DNA from: Myroides sp. 1354
GTDB lineage: Bacteria; Bacteroidota; Bacteroidia; Flavobacteriales; Flavobacteriaceae
Direction: 5' to 3'
DNA: 64,000 bases
Assembly (NCBI RefSeq): GCF_030324495.1
Contig: NZ_JACAGN010000014.1
Coordinates: 40,261-104,260 of the forward strand
Both the position numbers and the translations under genes were made by a program. The notes under the pieces were generated by a model. It did no database searches. It was not told the DNA's origin and was given only the letters and a program-made list of their open reading frames with translations. Below, piece by piece: positions 59,905 through 64,000 of this stretch. The first letter of the stretch is position 1, and every line of letters begins with the position of its first letter.

Positions 59905-60027
59905 AACACCTTTTTTACTCCTTTTTACACTTTTCTTTTCCCTTTATAGGACAACTGCTCCCCCCCTTGTTTTACAGCTTTTCAATTTCGCTCAACTTTG
60001 GATTTTACGAATCAAAAATATAACGCT

Positions 60028-60468
60028 ATGAATAAATTAACATTACACCGGGTTTATTTCCCTGAGGCCACACACGGGCTATTGCAATTTAATGATCAAA
60101 ACATCTGCTTTACGTTAGAATTACCCTGGTTAAATAACAAGGCGTACATCTCTTGCATTCTAGAGGGAACCTACCCCCTAAAACCGTGCTATAATGAACA
60201 TTTTAAACATCACATTGAAATTAAAAAGGTTCCCCATCGCCACGGTATTCGATTTCATACCGCCAACAATGTACAACTAGAACTACAAGGATGCATTGCT
60301 CCCGTTAGTCGCATTATAAGTTCTACATGGGGACACCGCTCTCAACTAGCCATGCAAAAATTATTAGAACACACAGGAGCAATACCCACTGATCAGCTGT
60401 TGCAATTAACTATTAAAGAAGCGTCTGAAGACGCCATTATTAATCTAATAAAACAAGGAAAATTATGA
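60028..60468 (+). CDS. DUF5675 family protein
   Basis: 146 residues from the ATG at 60028 (M-N-K-L-T-L-H-R); the earlier TTG would add ten residues without family support. DUF5675 features: 'ICFTLELPWLNNKAYISCIL', 'EGTYPLKPCYNEHFKHHIEI', 'HRHGIRFHTANN' and 'LQGCIAPVSRI'. The family is found in phage- or element-linked lysis-like cassettes next to small membrane proteins, as here (the next gene overlaps by four bases). An L,D-peptidase-like or cell-wall role is often supposed; not shown. Confidence 0.85.
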   Translation: MNKLTLHRVYFPEATHGLLQFNDQNICFTLELPWLNNKAYISCILEGTYPLKPCYNEHFKHHIEIKKVPHRHGIRFHTANNVQLELQGCIAPVSRIISSTWGHRSQLAMQKLLEHTGAIPTDQLLQLTIKEASEDAIINLIKQGKL

Positions 60469-60674
60469 AACAAATCATTCGACGTGTCAAAGCACCAACG
60501 CCGAAGTTCTTCAAAACGCTAAGAACCATAGGGCTAAGTTTAGTAGCTATTAGCGGAGGAATTCTCGCTGCTCCAGTAGCCTTACCCGTTCTAATAACCA
60601 CCATTGCAACTTATATGGCTGTTGCAGGAGGTATTCTATCCGCGGTAAGTCAGATTACTACTGAAGAAGAATAG
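60465..60674 (+). CDS. Small membrane protein, holin-like
   Basis: 69 residues: basic N-terminus ('MKQIIRRVKAPTPKFFK') and two adjacent hydrophobic segments ('TIGLSLVAISGGILAAPVAL', 'VLITTIATYMAVAGGILSAV'), acidic end. The ATGA overlap with the DUF5675 gene indicates translational coupling. Size and topology are like a holin; function is inferred from this pairing only. Confidence 0.7.
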   Translation: MKQIIRRVKAPTPKFFKTLRTIGLSLVAISGGILAAPVALPVLITTIATYMAVAGGILSAVSQITTEEE

Positions 60675-60703
60675 CAAAAGGCAAGAAGGATGCCCCAAAT
60701 GGC

Positions 60704-60734
60704 TAGGGAGGTTTACAACCTCCTTAGTTTTTTA
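60704..60734 (+). terminator. Terminator after the DUF5675/holin-like pair
   Basis: GGGAGGTT / AACCTCC stem with a 3-base loop, then TTAGTTTTTT. Confidence 0.8.
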
Positions 60735-60767
60735 CTGATTTTTCTAAAAAACAATATGCTCTATGTG

Positions 60768-61565
60768 TTACTCTATATCCATATACTTGGCCTGAATGAT
60801 ATCCCTTAATTGAGAAATAATAGTATAATCTATATTTTTTCGCTTCTGAAAAGCGCTTAAAGTTTGATGGAAGTTCTTGCTAATTGAGGTATTAAATAGT
60901 TTTTCAAATGCATTGGTCCATTCAATTAACAACACTTTCTCGTCATCGTTTTTATTAAACTCAAACAAGGCATACACCAACAAACTTAGGTCTATTTTAG
61001 ATTTATTCCACCGCAAAGGCCGGTGATTAAATGAAAATGAAGAAGTAGACATCGCGTATTCTAATTGTTCCAATATAAGTTGTAGAGCTTTAAAATAAGC
61101 AGAAAATAAAAAAACACAGGTAGCATCAAAGAATGTAAATGCGCACTGTAAATTATTGGTATGGAAATAGTACTTGATTGCTTGCCAATCTAACACTTCA
61201 TTTTCAATGCAGTATAGACTATATTGGTGATAATATTGACTTTTAAAACTACAGTAATACTGCCATTTCTGGTTGAGATAAGCTGTTTTTAGCGACTGAT
61301 CGAGTGGCATCGTGCTATACAAAAGTCCTATTTCATGTAAAAACCAATAACTAGATAAGATATCCATGAGGTCTTTGCTGTAGAAGGTAATCTCTTTTTT
61401 ACGAGATCTGAATTGATTCTTACTCGTAATCTCTTGCATTTCTAAGAGCAAATTTCTCAGTTTTGCTGTGCTAATGGCTAAACTTTTCTCATTCATGACA
61501 AAAGGAACAACATATTGATCCATAATCCTTTCTTTTTGCCTTAAAACTTCATTTAAATTTTTCAT
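60768..61565 (-). CDS. RteC-like regulator
   Basis: 265 residues, all-helical. The C-terminal part matches the RteC pattern: 'LRWNKSKIDLSLLVYALFEF' (family W-T-G-S-K-x-D-L-x-E-L-x-Y-A-L), 'FEKLFNTSISKNFHQTLSAF' and a terminal 'LRDIIQAKYMDIE'. N-terminal helices include 'EITFYSKDLMDILSSYWFLH'. RteC regulates excision of CTnDOT-type conjugative transposons; stand-alone relatives occur in accessory regions. No RteA/RteB, integrase or tra genes are seen here, so it may be a leftover or act elsewhere. Confidence 0.72.
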   Translation of the reverse strand: MKNLNEVLRQKERIMDQYVVPFVMNEKSLAISTAKLRNLLLEMQEITSKNQFRSRKKEITFYSKDLMDILSSYWFLHEIGLLYSTMPLDQSLKTAYLNQKWQYYCSFKSQYYHQYSLYCIENEVLDWQAIKYYFHTNNLQCAFTFFDATCVFLFSAYFKALQLILEQLEYAMSTSSFSFNHRPLRWNKSKIDLSLLVYALFEFNKNDDEKVLLIEWTNAFEKLFNTSISKNFHQTLSAFQKRKNIDYTIISQLRDIIQAKYMDIE

Positions 61566-61766
61566 TAATCAATTTATGAAATTACATCTTATTCATCACG
61601 ATGATAAATCAATTAAAAATATAAAATAACCAATAAAAACACCCAATATAAATACAATTAACAAATAATAAACGAAAAAACACAAAACATAAACTATTAA
61701 CTAAAATAAACCAAACAAAAGCCAATGCTATTTTTGACTCTAATAATAACATAAACTCTGTAGCCC

Positions 61767-62345
61767 ATGGTAAACTACATTCGGCACTTGAATGCCTTAT
61801 CAGAATTTTTCAGAACAAATACAGAAGCAACTCCTTCTCATATTGCTCTCTATTATTCTCTATTTCAAACCTGGAATAACCTCCAATTTGCGTCTCGCTT
61901 TGGTATTAACCGATACGAGCTAATGAACCGCAGTAAAATTGGCAGCAATAGCACGTACAGCAAATGCATGCGCGATTTACATCGGTGGGGATTGATCAAC
62001 TACCAAGCGAGTAATTCAAAATATGGATTAAGTAACGTTATGATGACTCCTTTAGATAACAAAAATAATAGTTCCACAGTGTACACTACTAGTAGCAATA
62101 ATGGAACAAGTAGTGATACAAGTAGTGATACAAGTAGTGATACAAGTAGTGATACAAGTAGTGATACAAGTAGTGATACAAGTAGTGATACAAGTAGTGG
62201 TACAAGTAGTGATACAAGTAGTGATACAAGTAGTGGACAAGAAGTGGTACACATATTAAAACATAATAAACAAATAAACAATAACCAAGATATAAAAGAA
62301 AAAAATCCATCAATTCAAAAAAATAAATTTCATGAACCCCTATAA
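61767..62345 (+). CDS. Winged-helix protein with (SSDT)n tail, replication-initiator-like
   Basis: 192 residues. N-terminal ~100 residues have a wHTH layout ('SHIALYYSLFQTWNNLQF', 'FGINRYELMNRSKIGSNSTY', 'CMRDLHRWGLINYQASNSKY') like phage and plasmid replication organisers. Residues ~112-155 are a pure repeat of S-S-D-T with two S-S-G variants, encoded by a 12-bp tandem repeat. The basic tail ends with 'NPSIQKNKFHEPL'. The downstream ATPase overlaps by 14 bp, so the two resemble an initiator and helicase-loader pair of a mobile element. Confidence 0.7.
   Translation: MVNYIRHLNALSEFFRTNTEATPSHIALYYSLFQTWNNLQFASRFGINRYELMNRSKIGSNSTYSKCMRDLHRWGLINYQASNSKYGLSNVMMTPLDNKNNSSTVYTTSSNNGTSSDTSSDTSSDTSSDTSSDTSSDTSSDTSSGTSSDTSSDTSSGQEVVHILKHNKQINNNQDIKEKNPSIQKNKFHEPL
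62098..62237 (+). repeat. 12-bp tandem repeat inside the wHTH gene
   Basis: About ten units of AGTAGTGATACA, with G for A in two units (GGTACA, GGACAA). In-frame multiples of 12 bp change protein length without frameshift. Confidence 0.92.
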
Positions 62346-62961
62346 ATTAAAAATCACGGATACTTACACTTTGGTGAATCAAACCAAGATGTACGATCTT
62401 GATCAATGCTTTGCTTTTATTCAAGAACGTGGAAAGGCTATTTTTGGTTATCACTTTACGCTAACTTCTCGTCAGAAAGAACTTTTCTACAAACTCATTG
62501 CCTATGCTATTGACGATCAAAAGGTCATGGCTTCATTAAAACTATCCTCAAACAAAGGGCTTTTACTTATGGGCGAAGAAGGAAGTGGAAAAACGGCCTT
62601 TATGCGTTTAACACAATCCTTTTATCCACACAAAAAAAATTACGACATCAAGGTAAGCCGTCTATTGGCACAAGATTTTTCATGCAAAGGCTATGAAATA
62701 TTTACCCCCATTTTTGCGCCAAATGCCAAGTGCATCTGCCTAGATAATGTTGGTAAAGAGTTTATCGCCAAACACTATGGCACCTCTTGTGATGTGATTT
62801 ACGATATTGTTGAACATTTCTATGAACAGCGATACGATGCCAGTTACCCTAAACTTCATATCACCACAGCACTATCCCCCACTGAGTTAGAAAAAAGATA
62901 TGGAAAAAAATTCCGAAATATGGTAAAAGAATTGTTTAATGTGATTGTTTGTGAGCGATGA
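62332..62961 (+). CDS. P-loop ATPase, DnaC-like helicase-loader candidate
   Basis: 209 residues. Walker A 'LLLMGEEGSGKTAFMRLTQS' at ~75-95, Walker B-like 'AKCICLDNVGKEF' at ~133-145, and an arginine-bearing 'YGKKFRNMVKELFNVIV' end. N-terminal 'CFAFIQERGKAIFGYHFTLT' precedes the ATPase core. The size and linkage to a wHTH protein suggest a DnaC/DnaI-type loader or an element-encoded ATPase. Overlaps the preceding gene by 14 bp. Confidence 0.72.
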   Translation: MNPYKLKITDTYTLVNQTKMYDLDQCFAFIQERGKAIFGYHFTLTSRQKELFYKLIAYAIDDQKVMASLKLSSNKGLLLMGEEGSGKTAFMRLTQSFYPHKKNYDIKVSRLLAQDFSCKGYEIFTPIFAPNAKCICLDNVGKEFIAKHYGTSCDVIYDIVEHFYEQRYDASYPKLHITTALSPTELEKRYGKKFRNMVKELFNVIVCER

Positions 62962-62999
62962 GTTAGGATGGTGAGATGGTTGTTTGTTGTTTGTTGTAC

Positions 63000-63160
63000 A
63001 AATTCTCAATCTTTAGAACTGATCCCACGCATAGTAATCACCTCAACGAAAGGAGAAATGACATACTGTATGTGAGTGACGAGCGTTGAACAATAAGCGT
63101 TGATGAACAAATGCTTATTCAGAAAATCCCAACCGATAACAGATAAGTGATAACTGATTA
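63000..63160. repeat. Diverged dispersed-repeat fragments
   Basis: Pieces of the repeat family ('gtaatcacctcaacgaaagg', 'agaaatgacatactgtatg', 'gtgacgagcgttga') followed by heptamer-like 'accgataacagataagtgat'. No gene. Confidence 0.65.
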
Positions 63161-63314
63161 CTATGTTAACCAATTCAAACACAAACTATAAATCTCGTTC
63201 ACAAAACAAATAAAACGCTAAAAATCAATCCCTTACATTTTTATTTTTGTATAAAAACACTTTACTTTACAACTCCTATTTAATTACATACTTTCATAAA
63301 AAAGAAAGAATTTT

Positions 63315-63399
63315 ACTCGTATGGCATGGTGGCGGTATTGGAAACAACCGCAAACGTAAACTAAGTATGTAAACGTTAGGACACCTAAACCGTACGAGT
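63315..63399 (+). ncRNA. Candidate structured RNA with three-way junction
   Basis: Outer stem ACTCGTATGG (63315-63324) / CCGTACGAGT (63390-63399), ten pairs including one G-T. A second short stem GGTG (63328-63331) / CACC (63382-63385) extends it. Inside are hairpin GCGGT / ACCGC (63332-63336, 63347-63351) and hairpin AACGT / ACGTT (63353-63357, 63373-63377). It is followed by 'ttttctattttc' and, 25 bases later, by the small gene at 63425, so a leader RNA or a small RNA with a terminator-like tail are both possible. Not matched to a known class. Confidence 0.4.
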
Positions 63400-63424
63400 T
63401 TTCTATTTTCTAACATTTTTACTT

Positions 63425-63673
63425 ATGAATGCACTCCCACAATCCCCAAAATTCACCAACAACGATCAGCACAACCTAGGGCTTCTAGCCACACTCTACG
63501 ACCTCAACCCCAATTTTGCTGCATATGCTCAAAGCATCAACGACTTGTTTTACTACTACGTTCAGCATTGTACAGAAACCTCAACGGATGTTTTACTAAC
63601 TTCCACAGAAATCAACAGCATTCTCGAAGTTGTAAATACCTTCCAACAACTGAAAGAACCGCTTTTGGAGTAA
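63425..63673 (+). CDS. Small hypothetical protein
   Basis: 82 residues, soluble, helical: 'NLGLLATLYDLNPNFAAYAQ', 'SINDLFYYYVQHCTETSTDV', 'STEINSILEVVNTFQQLKEP'. No recognised family. ATG start directly downstream of the structured region; ends at the next repeat cluster. Confidence 0.55.
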   Translation: MNALPQSPKFTNNDQHNLGLLATLYDLNPNFAAYAQSINDLFYYYVQHCTETSTDVLLTSTEINSILEVVNTFQQLKEPLLE

Positions 63674-63719
63674 GGGTTAGGATGGTTAGAGTGGTTAACC
63701 CATTTAACCGATTAAAGAT

Positions 63720-64000
63720 AAGTCCATCCGTTACTCACACTCAGTACTCACACACAGTAATCGCCCTGAGGCAACGAAGGGTCGCATCCCGCGCTCACAG
63801 CATACTGCGGAGTAACAGGCGTTGAGTAACAGATGCGACCTATCCTTCGTCGAAATGACATGACGGGCGTTAGTGACGAGCGTTGAGCACACTACTCAGT
63901 ACTCACACACAGTATGTCACCCTGAGGCAACGAAGGGTCGCATCCCGCGCTCACAGCATACTGCGGAGTAACAGGCGTTGAGTAACAGATGCGACCTATC
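63720..64000. repeat. Dispersed repeat mosaic running off the window end
   Basis: Two copies of 'ctgaggcaacgaagggtcgc' (63766, 63921) each followed by 'atcccgcgctcacagcatac', 'tgcggagtaacaggcgttga' and 'gtaacagatgcgacctatc'. Same family as the clusters at 31, 57 and 58 kb, in the same orientation. Confidence 0.9.

Noticed and set aside
57336..63700. A complete integrative element or prophage
   Set aside because: RteC-like, DUF5675/holin-like, wHTH and ATPase genes suggest a mobile origin, but I find no integrase, relaxase, tra or capsid genes and no clear att repeats, so I do not call an element.

Overview
The window looks like a chromosomal segment of a flavobacterium (phylum Bacteroidetes, family Flavobacteriaceae; Myroides or a near relative is my guess, not demonstrated). 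The grounds are low G+C, Flavobacterium-type promoters (TTG, about 19 bases, TAnnTTTG), a type IX secretion sorting domain, DUF349, DUF4374, DUF6266 and DUF5675 proteins, RteC, a bacillithiol gene and a menaquinone-type isochorismate synthase.

Layout. 1-5 kb: end of a TPR protein, aroE, a DUF349 protein and a polytopic membrane protein. 5-11 kb (minus strand): one apparent operon of TonB-dependent receptor, DUF4374 surface lipoprotein, Fes/IroE-like esterase and YVTN beta-propeller, which reads as a ferric-siderophore capture and hydrolysis locus. 11-23 kb: membrane protein, MATE exporter with a divergent AraC regulator, CI-like repressor, SulP transporter plus beta-carbonic anhydrase, a frameshifted GNAT/NUDIX gene, HxlR regulator, two tandem OmpA-like barrels and three tandem tRNA-His genes. 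23-30 kb: housekeeping genes (hotdog thioesterase, isochorismate synthase and bshB1 in one operon; then Sua5/YrdC, CCA-adding enzyme, heme A synthase and a cytidylyltransferase). 29.8-30.7 kb: two small paralogous genes of unknown function with matching promoters.

31.7-56.3 kb is the standout region. A 3584-residue SpvB/FG-GAP/RHS polymorphic toxin is co-transcribed behind a T9SS-sorted protein and followed by a lipoprotein that is its likely immunity factor. Downstream lies a tandem array of displaced RHS C-terminal tips. Each restarts at the same 'LSVDPLAE...NNPINLVDPTGM' junction, carries a different toxin domain, is followed by its own small exported or membrane immunity candidate, and is separated from the next by a conserved ~200-320 bp flank containing a terminator hairpin. 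Several older tips are broken: three have in-frame TAG codons, three have lost their start codon, and the last is cut off. I read the array as a recombination-driven archive of toxin tips and immunities that can be swapped onto the full-length RHS gene.

56.7-64 kb: an accessory region with a GIY-YIG protein, DUF6266 protein, a small DNA-binding protein, DUF5675 plus holin-like proteins, an RteC-like regulator, a wHTH protein with an SSDT repeat tract, a P-loop ATPase and a possible structured RNA. No integrase or transposase is seen. A family of dispersed intergenic repeats brackets the RHS island on both sides and recurs to the end of the window.
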